Below, piece after piece: positions 53,740 to 63,064 of a DNA stretch of 64,000 nt. The notes below the pieces were generated by a model that was given only the letters and a program-made list of their open reading frames with translations, searched no databases and was not told the DNA's origin. Position 1 is the first letter of the stretch. Each line of letters opens with the position of its first letter. This stretch comes from UBA7330 sp965243485. Lineage in GTDB: Bacteria; Bacteroidota; Bacteroidia; Cytophagales; Cyclobacteriaceae. Position numbers and translations under genes: made by a program. The stretch spans positions 3,100,001-3,164,000 of the forward strand of contig CBDEVP010000001.1 in the NCBI GenBank assembly GCA_965243485.1. The letters are read 5' to 3'.

Positions 53740-53773
53740 AGGGCTGCAACACCGTGGAAAGTAGTACAGCCCT
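53740..53773 (+). ncRNA. Spacer hairpin between FecR and SusC, set 2
   Basis: Perfect 7-bp stem AGGGCTG / CAGCCCT around a 20-base loop with GGAAAG. It is 35 bases before the SusC start and has no T run. Position, loop length and the loop GGAAAG match the set 1 hairpin although the stems differ, which suggests a conserved leader structure. Confidence 0.55.
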
Positions 53774-53808
53774 ATAACACACAGTTTTAGTAATCAAACC
53801 AAAACCAT

Positions 53809-56800
53809 ATGGACACAAAAGTACATAATCATGTAAAGTTTATGACGAAACTAGCTTTATATATGTTCGTCATTTGCCAGTCGCTGCTCATGGCCATGGC
53901 CGGTGAACTGGATGCGCAGAGAAAATATCTCAATGAGATTGAGATTAACCTACCAGCATATCAAAATGCTGATCTCAGTGATTTGATCAGGGATATCCAG
54001 GATAATAGCAATTTTGAGTTTGCTTCTCCCAGGAAGTTGATCAACAATAAGACTATTAATTTGCAGGGGCAAAGATGGAACATGGAGTCCTTGCTAAGGG
54101 AGATCTCAATCCAGGCCAGGGTTTCTATCAGACGGGTAAACGAAACGATTTCATTTTCAGAAGTGGAAATGCAAGTGCTCCCGGATGTGGTTGAGAGCCT
54201 GGATGTCCAGCAATCGGTCAGTGGTACCATCACCGATGAAGAAGGGGCACCACTTCCCGGGGCAACGATCCAGGAAAAAGGGACATCCAATGGAACGATA
54301 ACAGATATTGACGGAAGCTTCACACTGTCTGTATCTGAGGGTGCCATACTTTCTGTTTCATTTGTAGGTTTTTTGACTCAGGAGATTTCACTCCATGGAA
54401 GAACTGTAGTAGATGTTCAACTCAGACAGGATATTTCTTCACTGGAAGAGGTTGTGGTTGTGGGTTATGGTACCGTAGAGAAGAGAGATATCACCGGCGC
54501 AGTAGCCAGTTTTGATGAAAAAGCACTGGACAGGCAGGCTGCAAACAATATCACTGAATTGATGAGATCCGCCTTACCCGGACTAAATGTGGGACTAAGT
54601 ACTAATGCTGAAGGAAATTCCGGTATTTCAATCAGGGGACAAACTTCACTGGGCGCCACTAATTCACCTTTGATAGTAGTAGATGATGTCATTTTTCAGG
54701 GGGACCTGTCCAGTATTAATCCTGCTGATGTAGAAAGTGTGAATGTGTTGAAAGATGCGAGCGCTGCAGCTGTTTATGGATCGAGAGCAGCTGCCGGTGT
54801 GATTATCATCACTACCAAAAAAGGCAGAACAGGCAAACCCACAGTCAATATCAAAAGTACAATTGGATTAGCCCATGCCGGTGTAATAGAGGACATTTAC
54901 GGACCTGAGGGGTATCTGACCTATAGAAGAGATGTGCAGGATAGATTTAACCCGGGAAATCCGGACGGATACTATGATGATCCAAACAATTTACCTAATG
55001 GATTAACACTCAATGATTGGCTGGATTTTGATGGTCTTTCCGGAACCACCGTAGACCCGACTGAAATATGGCTCGGAAGACTCGAGCTGACAGAAATTGA
55101 GATAGAAAATTATAACGCGGGAAGGACACTGGATTATGAAGATATTGTTTTTCAAACCGGTTTGAGAACCAATAATACGATTAGTCTTTCCGGCTCGAGC
55201 GATAATTTCTCATATTATTCATCCTTAGGTTTTGTTGAAAATGAGGGGATATCTCGCTACGAAGAATACCAGGCTGTGAGAGGAAGATTAAATCTGGAAG
55301 CGGACGTCAATGACTTTATTTCGATAGGAACAAATATTCAGGCCTCTTCACAGACTCAGCCAACGAGATTGCCAAATACAATCCAGAAATATGAAAATAC
55401 CAGCCCATACGGGTCACTCTATTACGATGATGGAACCATCAAGCATTTGCCACATGATGATGCATTGAATTCTAACATTCTTTTGTATGAGTACCAGGAT
55501 AATTATTACAAACAACGAGAGGTTTTTTCTAATATCTATGGAAAAATAAAATTACCGTTTGGGTTTTCCTACAGAGTGAATTGGACAAATAGATTAGTTG
55601 ACCTGCAGGATTACAGGTTTTCCCCTGTGATAGCGACCCTGGGTAGTGGTGGAGATAACGGTTCAAGAAGGGAGTTTACCAATCACAGGTGGATGGTTGA
55701 TAACATTTTCAACTGGAACAGGACCATAGGAGACATTCATCATTTTGATTTCACCTTTCTGTATAATGTGGAAGAAGGCCAGACCTGGAATAGCGTTCAG
55801 TCAAATTCACAATTTAGTCCCAATGATGCCTTGGGATATCACAATTTGTCGATTGGAGCGAATCCTCAGCTCAGTGGTGAAGACACCCGATATACCGCAG
55901 ATGCCATGATGGGTAGATTGAATTATGGTCTGTTGGATCGGTATTACCTTACACTTACGTTGAGAAGAGATGGGTATTCTGCTTTTGGTCAGGCTAATCC
56001 TAGAGCTTACTTTCCAGCTGTTTCATTTGCATGGAGACTGTCCGATGAAGGCTTTCTGGCTGGTGGTGATTTAATTGACAACCTCAAGCTTAGATTATCC
56101 TGGGGGCAAAATGGCAACAGGGAAATTGGAATCTATTCCGCTCTTTCTACATTACGTCCAACCACCTACATTTATGATCAGTCAACAGTGTTTGGTGTAA
56201 GCGCTTCGGCATTGGCCAACCAGGGCCTGAAATGGGAAACCACTTCATCTTATAACATAGGGCTTGATTTTGGTATTTTGAGATCAAGAATTTATGGATC
56301 TATGGATGCATATTATGCAGTCACCACAGATCAACTACTAAGAAGGTCTTTGCCAATCATTACCGGGTTTAATTCGATTTTCGCAAACCTTGGCGAAGTT
56401 CAAAACAGGGGGTTTGAGTTGGCGCTCAATACGGTCAACATGGATCAGGGTAAATTCCGATGGGAGTCCGCTTTTTCATTTTGGATGAACCGTAATAAAA
56501 TCGTTCACCTCTACGGTGATATGGTAGATGTATTGGATGAGAATGGAAATGTGATAGGCACGAGGGAAGAAGATGACATCCAGAATGACTGGTATATCGG
56601 ACATGCCATCGACGAAATATTTGATTACAAAATAATTGGGATATGGCAACTTGAGGAATCGGAGGACGCAGCGCTATTCGGTAAGGAGCCGGGAGATGTG
56701 AAGATCGAAGATGTAAATGGAGATGGTATTCTCGACAATGAAGACAGAGTGTTTCAGGGGAACAGGCTTCCTCAATACCGTCTAAGTCTTCGCAATGACC

Positions 56801-57210
56801 TGACCTATGGAAACTTCGATTTTTCTATCCTGATCAACTCATTCCTGGACTATTATGGATCAAATAGTGAGCACTTTAATTTCAGAGTGGGTCAGGAAAG
56901 AATAAACAAGCGTGTTACACCTTACTGGACTGAAGATAATCCTACCAATGAATGGACCAGGATCTATTCTGCCAATTCGAGCCCGGCCACAAACTGGTGG
57001 GAAAACAAGTCTTTTGTTAGAATACAGAACATCACATTAGGTTACAACTTCCCTAATAGTTTAATCCAACGTGTTGATATACAAAAGCTCAGGTTATACG
57101 CCAATGTGCAAAATCTACCTGCTCTTTCTGGCTGGGCATATAATTGGGATGTAGAGACAAGCGCTCCCACTCCACTTATCTATACCCTTGGTATTGATTT
57201 AAGCTTTTAA
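53809..57210 (+). CDS. SusC/RagA-type TonB-dependent receptor with STN domain, set 2
   Basis: 1133 residues. Signal peptide, STN domain (about 45-108, NADLSDLIRDIQDNSNFEFASPRKL), carboxypeptidase-like domain (SGTITDEEGAPLPGATIQEKGT), plug (EEVVVVGYGTVEKRDITGAVASF, LKDASAAAVYGSRAAAGVIIITTKKG) and barrel with DVNGDGILDNEDRVFQGN. It is a paralogue of the set 1 SusC, with clearly different extracellular loops, so the substrate probably differs. Downstream genes suggest a sulfated, acetylated glycan. Confidence 0.95.
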   Translation: MDTKVHNHVKFMTKLALYMFVICQSLLMAMAGELDAQRKYLNEIEINLPAYQNADLSDLIRDIQDNSNFEFASPRKLINNKTINLQGQRWNMESLLREISIQARVSIRRVNETISFSEVEMQVLPDVVESLDVQQSVSGTITDEEGAPLPGATIQEKGTSNGTITDIDGSFTLSVSEGAILSVSFVGFLTQEISLHGRTVVDVQLRQDISSLEEVVVVGYGTVEKRDITGAVASFDEKALDRQAANNITELMRSALPGLNVGLSTNAEGNSGISIRGQTSLGATNSPLIVVDDVIFQGDLSSINPADVESVNVLKDASAAAVYGSRAAAGVIIITTKKGRTGKPTVNIKSTIGLAHAGVIEDIYGPEGYLTYRRDVQDRFNPGNPDGYYDDPNNLPNGLTLNDWLDFDGLSGTTVDPTEIWLGRLELTEIEIENYNAGRTLDYEDIVFQTGLRTNNTISLSGSSDNFSYYSSLGFVENEGISRYEEYQAVRGRLNLEADVNDFISIGTNIQASSQTQPTRLPNTIQKYENTSPYGSLYYDDGTIKHLPHDDALNSNILLYEYQDNYYKQREVFSNIYGKIKLPFGFSYRVNWTNRLVDLQDYRFSPVIATLGSGGDNGSRREFTNHRWMVDNIFNWNRTIGDIHHFDFTFLYNVEEGQTWNSVQSNSQFSPNDALGYHNLSIGANPQLSGEDTRYTADAMMGRLNYGLLDRYYLTLTLRRDGYSAFGQANPRAYFPAVSFAWRLSDEGFLAGGDLIDNLKLRLSWGQNGNREIGIYSALSTLRPTTYIYDQSTVFGVSASALANQGLKWETTSSYNIGLDFGILRSRIYGSMDAYYAVTTDQLLRRSLPIITGFNSIFANLGEVQNRGFELALNTVNMDQGKFRWESAFSFWMNRNKIVHLYGDMVDVLDENGNVIGTREEDDIQNDWYIGHAIDEIFDYKIIGIWQLEESEDAALFGKEPGDVKIEDVNGDGILDNEDRVFQGNRLPQYRLSLRNDLTYGNFDFSILINSFLDYYGSNSEHFNFRVGQERINKRVTPYWTEDNPTNEWTRIYSANSSPATNWWENKSFVRIQNITLGYNFPNSLIQRVDIQKLRLYANVQNLPALSGWAYNWDVETSAPTPLIYTLGIDLSF

Positions 57211-57229
57211 TCTCAAAAAACCGAATACA

Positions 57230-59008
57230 ATGAAAAATATAATATATACATTAATCATAGCGGTATTTTTTACATCCGGATGCTCAGAAGAATGGCTGGA
57301 ACCGGATCCGAAATCATTTTTCTCACCTGAGAACACGTTTACTGATAAAGCGGGTCTTGAAGCAGTAATTGTCAGTTTAAATAGTAGTTATAGAAATGAG
57401 TATGCAACAGCAGATCAGCAGGCTTTAATGGGGGAGTGGAATTACTCTGATTTTTCGGTAAATGGTGCACCGCCAGCGAGTATTGTTCATAATATGGAAA
57501 CTCAAATGACCCCTACCTCAACAGATGATAGGGAAGTTGGCGAGTACTGGAATTGGGCCTGGGGTGGAATTAAAGATGCTAATTTGATTATCTCCAGGGT
57601 CGATGGTATTGGTCTTCCGGATGCTGAAAGGAATGAGGTGCTTGCCAAAGCTTATTTTGGCAGGGCCTACTGGTATTACAGACTCGTTCATCAGTTTGGT
57701 GATGTTCCGTTGATTTTGGGGGAGGTTACTGCACCAAGACTGGATTTCTATACTCACTCCCGGGATGCAATTTTGCAGCAGATATCTGAAGATCTTGAAT
57801 TTGCAGTTCAGTGGTTACCGGAAGATGTTCAGCCTGGTGATGTGAACCAGGCAGCAGGATCTTTTCTCCTGACGAAAGTTTATCTCTCACTTAGGGAGTT
57901 TGATAATGCCATCGCCGAGGCCTCAAAGGTTATCGATGGAGGAAAGTATGCACTGATGACTGAACGTTTCGGAACAACCGAATCTGAATTTTTTAGTTTC
58001 TCTATCCTTGATCAATCCGGTTATGATGTGATGTGGGATTTGCATCAAAAAAACAACAAGAGTCTCCCTGAAAACACTGAATCCATACTGGTCGTTCAGG
58101 ATCAATGGCTTACGGAAGGTAATTCTGCAGAAAACGGAGCAAGCAAAATGCGTGACTGGGTGCCGGTATGGTGGGCAGCAAATGATCCGGATGGGGCTCG
58201 TGGCACTACTGATCAGGATTTTGATACCGGCCTGATGCTTATCAAACAACTGGGCCGGGGTGTTGGAAGGATGGTGCCCTCCCAATATTTCCGAGACATG
58301 AGAAATGAAGATCCAAATGATCTGAGATATTCACAAAACAACTGGTTTGGCATGGAGAGATATGTTTACAATAATCCAAGCTCGAATTATTATGGTCAAC
58401 CTTTTGTGGAGGGAGCTGAGACACGACTGCGGCGGTGGTATCCATTTCCCTACAATAAAGCTTATGTACTTGACGAGTCCGGATCAACACTCCCTGGCTT
58501 TGCCAATAGTGATATGTATGTCTTTCGCCTGGCAGAGCTTTATTTGCTCAGAGCTGAAGCCTATTGGTGGAAGGATGACATTCCCAATGCTACAGACGAT
58601 GTAAATGCAGTGAGGGCTCGTGCACAGGCAGGCCTGAAGGCCACCGTGGACCTTGACTATATCTTTGATGAGAGAGCACGAGAGTTGTTTTATGAAACCC
58701 CCAGAAAAACCGAATTGACCAGGGTGGCCTATATCATGGCTCAGTTGGGACGTGATGGCTATACTTTAGAAAATATGCATCAGGATAACTGGTTTTATGA
58801 TCGTGTGATGCGTCGCAACAATTTCTATATTGATGAAATACTGTTTGGTGCAAACGTCTACAAGATGGTGCCTCGCAATGTCTACTGGCCCATTAAGGAA
58901 AGCTATATCAGGGCGAACTCGCTGGGAAAGATCAATCAGACACCAGGATATCCGGGTTGGGAAACCAATCTCGAGCCCCTGACAGATCCGTTACAGGAAA
59001 GACCATAA
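57230..59008 (+). CDS. SusD/RagB-family substrate-binding lipoprotein, set 2
   Basis: 592 residues. Lipobox FTSGC at the end of the signal peptide, then EEWLEPDPKSFFSPENTF. Helices in the RagB fold include KAYFGRAYWYYRLVHQFGDVPLIL and SFLLTKVYLSLREFDNAIAEASKVI. The C-terminal part (LYLLRAEAYWWKDDIPNATDDVNAVRARA, YIFDERARELFYETPRKTELTRV) ends in the usual WPIKESYIRANSLGKINQTPGYPG. Pairs with the SusC just upstream (19-base gap). Confidence 0.93.
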   Translation: MKNIIYTLIIAVFFTSGCSEEWLEPDPKSFFSPENTFTDKAGLEAVIVSLNSSYRNEYATADQQALMGEWNYSDFSVNGAPPASIVHNMETQMTPTSTDDREVGEYWNWAWGGIKDANLIISRVDGIGLPDAERNEVLAKAYFGRAYWYYRLVHQFGDVPLILGEVTAPRLDFYTHSRDAILQQISEDLEFAVQWLPEDVQPGDVNQAAGSFLLTKVYLSLREFDNAIAEASKVIDGGKYALMTERFGTTESEFFSFSILDQSGYDVMWDLHQKNNKSLPENTESILVVQDQWLTEGNSAENGASKMRDWVPVWWAANDPDGARGTTDQDFDTGLMLIKQLGRGVGRMVPSQYFRDMRNEDPNDLRYSQNNWFGMERYVYNNPSSNYYGQPFVEGAETRLRRWYPFPYNKAYVLDESGSTLPGFANSDMYVFRLAELYLLRAEAYWWKDDIPNATDDVNAVRARAQAGLKATVDLDYIFDERARELFYETPRKTELTRVAYIMAQLGRDGYTLENMHQDNWFYDRVMRRNNFYIDEILFGANVYKMVPRNVYWPIKESYIRANSLGKINQTPGYPGWETNLEPLTDPLQERP

Positions 59009-59313
59009 TTAGAATTTTGTGATTCAATATCTCTCTTTTGTTTAAGCAGTTGAGCCCTGATTTTTCGGGGTTCAACTTCTAATTTTTCAAGAAAATAATC
59101 AGCGATTTGCCAACCATCAATTAGGGCACTTTGGGAGTTAAGGTTGATTTTCTGTTTGAATCTGAATTAGAAACCAGGACAGATTCTCGGGGTGTAATTC
59201 AAAAATTTCATGCCCGGTGCATAAGATTTCCACTGAGAGGAACAGAAGCCGGAAGCACCTAATTCTCTATTCTGATTTAGTACATTGTTTTTATTCAAAA
59301 TGTGAAAAAATAT
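59009..59313. other. Intergenic region after SusD set 2
   Basis: About 300 bases without a convincing gene. It holds one terminator-like hairpin near its start (listed separately). The rest is AT-rich with no recognised RNA gene, and the likely promoter for the next gene is not an exact consensus match. Confidence 0.5.
59049..59086 (+). terminator. Probable terminator after SusD set 2
   Basis: 9-bp stem GTTGAGCCC / GGGTTCAAC with one G-T pair and a ten-base loop, followed by TTCTAATTTTT. The T tract is interrupted, so termination may be partial. Confidence 0.65.
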
Positions 59314-60591
59314 ATGGAAAAAGATAAATTAAATCGGCGGGTTTTTATGGGGGCCGCGGCAGCAATCGGCACATTTTTGCCAGTAAGTTCATTTGCTGAA
59401 TCGGCCAAAAACTATGAGCAGCTTTATGTTTCCGGTCAAAAACTAAAAATCAATCCGGCAAATCAAAATGAAACTGGTGTGGTCGTATCCACACATCCTG
59501 ATAAAGGGCATTACCGGACTGCTGATTTTAAGTCAGACGTTGAAGCTGTTCAAAAAGCTTACGATGAAATGATGACCAACCCCGACCTGCCTAAAACTTT
59601 GATCCTCGATTCTTCGAAGCGGCCTTTTGAATTTGACGGATACCTGGATATCTGGCAGTCCAGTTGCAGGATCACTGCTACAGGAGGTACCACCATTGTC
59701 CCTAAACCCGGATATAAAGGACCGGTGATCCAGTCTACCATTCGGAATGAGACAGTCGTGGGGGAAGACAACCTGATTTCTAATGTCATCATAAACCATA
59801 TCTGGATTGATGGGAAAAATGAATGCATGGGAATCAGGCTTCGACACCTGCAGTTGTCAACCATACATGATATTCATATTCGTTCGACAGATGGTCCTGG
59901 TCTATGGCTAAGTGATAGTGTGATCGAAAATCTCTTTTCAAACCTGATCCTCTCGGATAATTGTGGAAATGATGAGTATCCTGCCATGCTTATTGAACCG
60001 GAGTTTATTGAAATATCCAGGAAAACCAATGGGTTCGGCAATCCAACCATTAACAGCACCCAGTTTTCAGGTATCATGATACATTACCCCTCTAACGATG
60101 CACTGCGTGTGAGTGCTGGTCCCGTGCCCATCGGTATCACCAGGAGGCAACGAAAGATGCAGTTTACAGGCTGCTTTTTTCATGGACACGGTCGCCAGGA
60201 TAAGCCCCTTGTAACCCTGTCAGATGCCTATGAGAATTCATTCGTGGGAACCCAGATGTTGATCTGGAAAGACGAAGGAACGGTCATTCAACTGGGCGAA
60301 GAAGATGCACAACACCCGACCGGCATCACCATGATCAGTCATTGTATCATATGCGGCAAGCCAGGTTCAAATGTCACAGGGATCAAACTGGTGAATGTGG
60401 AGGAAAATACACCATGTCTGGCTGCTTTTGGTAACTCTTTCGGAAGTGCAGACCAAAGACTGGCTCATGCGGTGGACTGGGGAAACCAGAAAAACATCAT
60501 GGCAAGTTGGGCAGCAAATGCCATTTCAACTTCAAAAGAGGCACATATTGGGAATTTACCTAAAAATGCTGATGTACTACCTTATTGGTGA
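59314..60591 (+). CDS. Tat-exported beta-helix-like protein of unknown function
   Basis: About 425 residues. The N-terminus NRRVFMGAAAAIGTFLPVSS is a twin-arginine signal. The main part reads as a right-handed beta helix: repeated short strands such as TLILDSS, GYLDIWQSSCRITATGG, SNVIINHIWIDGKNECMGIRL, LSTIHDIHIRSTDGPGLWL, with many Asn and Gly turns. This fold is common in pectate-lyase-like enzymes and polysaccharide lyases, but I see no recognised catalytic motif. Position between SusCD set 2 and a sulfatase suggests glycan processing. The ATG at 59314 was chosen over a GTG four codons earlier. Confidence 0.65.
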   Translation: MEKDKLNRRVFMGAAAAIGTFLPVSSFAESAKNYEQLYVSGQKLKINPANQNETGVVVSTHPDKGHYRTADFKSDVEAVQKAYDEMMTNPDLPKTLILDSSKRPFEFDGYLDIWQSSCRITATGGTTIVPKPGYKGPVIQSTIRNETVVGEDNLISNVIINHIWIDGKNECMGIRLRHLQLSTIHDIHIRSTDGPGLWLSDSVIENLFSNLILSDNCGNDEYPAMLIEPEFIEISRKTNGFGNPTINSTQFSGIMIHYPSNDALRVSAGPVPIGITRRQRKMQFTGCFFHGHGRQDKPLVTLSDAYENSFVGTQMLIWKDEGTVIQLGEEDAQHPTGITMISHCIICGKPGSNVTGIKLVNVEENTPCLAAFGNSFGSADQRLAHAVDWGNQKNIMASWAANAISTSKEAHIGNLPKNADVLPYW

Positions 60592-60665
60592 GAGCCTATG
60601 TTTTCTCAAACTGCATGTTTTTGAATTTTCCTTGATTGAGTTTTTTAGAGCTAATTTAGTATAGT

Positions 60666-62156
60666 ATGAACGTTGCCAGGACTTGTATTCTTTTTCTCTT
60701 TATTTCATTGCTGGCATGTTCCTGCAGAACCAGTTCAGAAGATAAGAAGCTGAATGACTCCCCCAATATTCTTTTTATTGCCATTGATGATCTTCGTCCG
60801 GAGCTCGGATGCTATGGAAAGGAATACATTCATTCGCCGAACATCGATCGATTGGCGGAATCCGGAGCTGTTTTTACCAATCACTATGTGACAGTTCCTA
60901 CCTGCGGGGCGTCCCGCTATAGTTTGCTCACAGGTCTTGTGCCTAAAACAAACGAACAACTGAGCAATGAGGCCTGTCGTAAGCTGATTTCCGGAAAACC
61001 TGAAGGTGAAGCCCCGGAAACTTTTATACATCATCTAAGGAGAAACGGTTACCATACAGTGGGCATGGGAAAGATCAGCCATTATGCCGATGGATTGGTT
61101 TATGGATATACGGATTCCGTAAGTACGGAAAGGGAGTTGCCTCACAGTTGGGATGAGCTTGTTTATGATCCGGGAAAATGGGGAACCGGATGGAATGCCT
61201 TCTTTGCATATGCCAATGGAGAAAACAGGCAGAGTCTAAACTACCAGGTTAAGCCTTATGAAAGTGCCGATGTGCCTGATACCGGATATCCGGATGGATT
61301 GACGGCTGAACTGGCTTTACAGAAATTGGGCGAGCTGGCTCAAAAAGATGAACCATTTTTTCTGGGAGTTGGCTTTTTTAAGCCGCACCTGCCATTCAAT
61401 GCACCACAGAAATACTGGGACATGTATGATGAAGATGAAATTCCCATTTCACCTAATTCGTATATCCCGGAAAATGTGAATACTGCAAGTCTGCATGGAA
61501 GTGGTGAGTTCAATGGCTACCGGCTTGGTGAGGAAAAGGCTTCGCTCGAAGGACCGGTATCTGATGAATATGCCCGCAAACTGCGTCATGCTTATTTTGC
61601 CTGTGTGAGCTACATCGATGCACAGGTAGGAAAGATCCTTGATGAACTTGACAGGCTGGGATTAGCTGAAAATACCATCGTTGTTTTGTGGGGAGATCAT
61701 GGCTGGCATCTGGGCGATCAGCTGGTCTGGGGAAAACATACCATATTTGAAAGAGCCCTGAAAAGTGCTTTTATCCTTAAAGTTCCCGGTAAAACCAATG
61801 GCCAGCATATTGATAAGGTGGTGGCTACGGTTGATATTTATCCGACACTGATGGATCTGTGTAATGTGGAGATGCCTTATGAAACCACTGGGAAAAGTAT
61901 TGTACCACTACTGAAGGGCTCCACTGATGACTGGCAGGAAGCCGCTTATGGCTATTACCGAAATGGTATTTCCTTGCGTACAGGCAGGTACAGATTGACT
62001 AAATATTACAGAGATCAGAAACCTGTGGTTGAGTTGTACGACCACCAGAACGACCCGAATGAAACCAATAACATTGCTGCAGTAAATCCTGAAATTGTAG
62101 AGGAGCTTATGCCACTTTGGCAAAAAGGAAATACCGGGATTTATGAATCAGATTGA
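60666..62156 (+). CDS. Sulfatase (formylglycine-dependent, iduronate-2-sulfatase-like)
   Basis: 496 residues. Lipobox near LLACSC (Cys18 or 20), so it is an envelope lipoprotein. Catalytic Cys80 in PTCGASRYSLLTG follows the C-x-A-x-R sulfatase signature and must be oxidised to formylglycine. Metal ligands Asp41-Asp42 (IAIDDLRPELGCYG) and a late DHGWHLGDQ; the KPHLPFNAP motif is typical of iduronate-2-sulfatase-like S1 members. It removes sulfate from a polysaccharide or glycan. Its end overlaps the SASA esterase gene by 14 bases. The only SUMF1-fold gene in view is doubtful as maturase. Confidence 0.93.
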   Translation: MNVARTCILFLFISLLACSCRTSSEDKKLNDSPNILFIAIDDLRPELGCYGKEYIHSPNIDRLAESGAVFTNHYVTVPTCGASRYSLLTGLVPKTNEQLSNEACRKLISGKPEGEAPETFIHHLRRNGYHTVGMGKISHYADGLVYGYTDSVSTERELPHSWDELVYDPGKWGTGWNAFFAYANGENRQSLNYQVKPYESADVPDTGYPDGLTAELALQKLGELAQKDEPFFLGVGFFKPHLPFNAPQKYWDMYDEDEIPISPNSYIPENVNTASLHGSGEFNGYRLGEEKASLEGPVSDEYARKLRHAYFACVSYIDAQVGKILDELDRLGLAENTIVVLWGDHGWHLGDQLVWGKHTIFERALKSAFILKVPGKTNGQHIDKVVATVDIYPTLMDLCNVEMPYETTGKSIVPLLKGSTDDWQEAAYGYYRNGISLRTGRYRLTKYYRDQKPVVELYDHQNDPNETNNIAAVNPEIVEELMPLWQKGNTGIYESD

Positions 62157-62994
62157 TAAATACGGGACCATACGGAAAACCTTTTTTCTGATATGGGTCT
62201 CAGCATTGTTTCTTGTATCCTGTGCAAACATATCTGCACCGGATACACTCGAATCAGATGAGAAAAATTCAGAAAGTATGGATGAAAACACATGGATTTT
62301 CCTGATGGCCGGACAATCGAACATGGCCGGGAGAGGTACCCTTGAACCACAGGACATCATGACCAATGATCGTATTATCACTATAAATGAAAATAATGAG
62401 TGGGTCGCTGCCAAAGAGCCTTTACACTTTTATGAACCGGCCGGGGCCGGGCTGGATTGCGGGATGAGTTTTGCAAATGAGCTGTTAAAGCATATTCCGG
62501 ATTCAATAACTATAGCCTTGATCCCTTGTGCAGTAGGGGGGAGTTCAGTATTTCAATGGTTGAATGATGACGAACATAGGGGTGTGAAACTGTATAGCAA
62601 TTTTGTGCAGAAGGTTCAGTTATCGAAAAAGAAGGGTGTTATCAAAGGCATTTTGTGGCATCAGGGAGAAAGCAATGCCAATCCAACTGATATGCCCGAC
62701 TACGAAGAAGGGGTTCTCAATTTATTTGACAGGTTTAGAAAAATAGTGGCAGATGAAAGCTTGCCGATCATCATGGGTGAGATTGGCAGATTCGCTCAGC
62801 CCGAAGAGAAAGCTGGATATTTTGAAAACATCAATGAGATCATCAGGAAGCTTGCAGAGGAGAATGACCATCTTTTCAGTATTTCCTCAGAGGGATTAGA
62901 TCATAAAGGAGACCATCTTCATTTTAATAGTGAGGGACAGCGGCTGTTGGGCCTGCGATTTGCGCATGTATTCTCAGAAGTACTTGATGAATAA
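62143..62994 (+). CDS. SGNH-type acetylesterase (SASA/DUF303 family) lipoprotein
   Basis: 283 residues. Lipobox LFLVSC (Cys27). The nucleophile Ser59 is in FLMAGQSNMAGRG, with LWHQGESNA as the third block and GDHLHFNSEGQ carrying the catalytic Asp-x-x-His. This is the carbohydrate esterase pattern of the sialate O-acetylesterase family (SASA), also found in CE6 acetylxylan esterases. It overlaps the sulfatase by 14 bases, implying coupled translation and joint attack on a sulfated, acetylated glycan. Confidence 0.88.
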   Translation: MNQIDKYGTIRKTFFLIWVSALFLVSCANISAPDTLESDEKNSESMDENTWIFLMAGQSNMAGRGTLEPQDIMTNDRIITINENNEWVAAKEPLHFYEPAGAGLDCGMSFANELLKHIPDSITIALIPCAVGGSSVFQWLNDDEHRGVKLYSNFVQKVQLSKKKGVIKGILWHQGESNANPTDMPDYEEGVLNLFDRFRKIVADESLPIIMGEIGRFAQPEEKAGYFENINEIIRKLAEENDHLFSISSEGLDHKGDHLHFNSEGQRLLGLRFAHVFSEVLDE

Positions 62995-63025
62995 ATTGAG
63001 TATTTATCAATTTCCCGGAATTAAG

Positions 63026-63057
63026 ATTGAATCAAAACTGTATATTAAATACATTTG
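63026..63057 (+). promoter_or_regulatory. Putative promoter, ATTG / TACATTTG
   Basis: An exact -7 match TACATTTG at 63050-63057 with ATTG 20 bases upstream as a -33-like box. The start point would fall at or near the GTG of the cytochrome gene, giving a nearly leaderless message. It is the best-spaced promoter candidate in the window. Confidence 0.5.
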
Positions 63058-63064
63058 AAGTATC

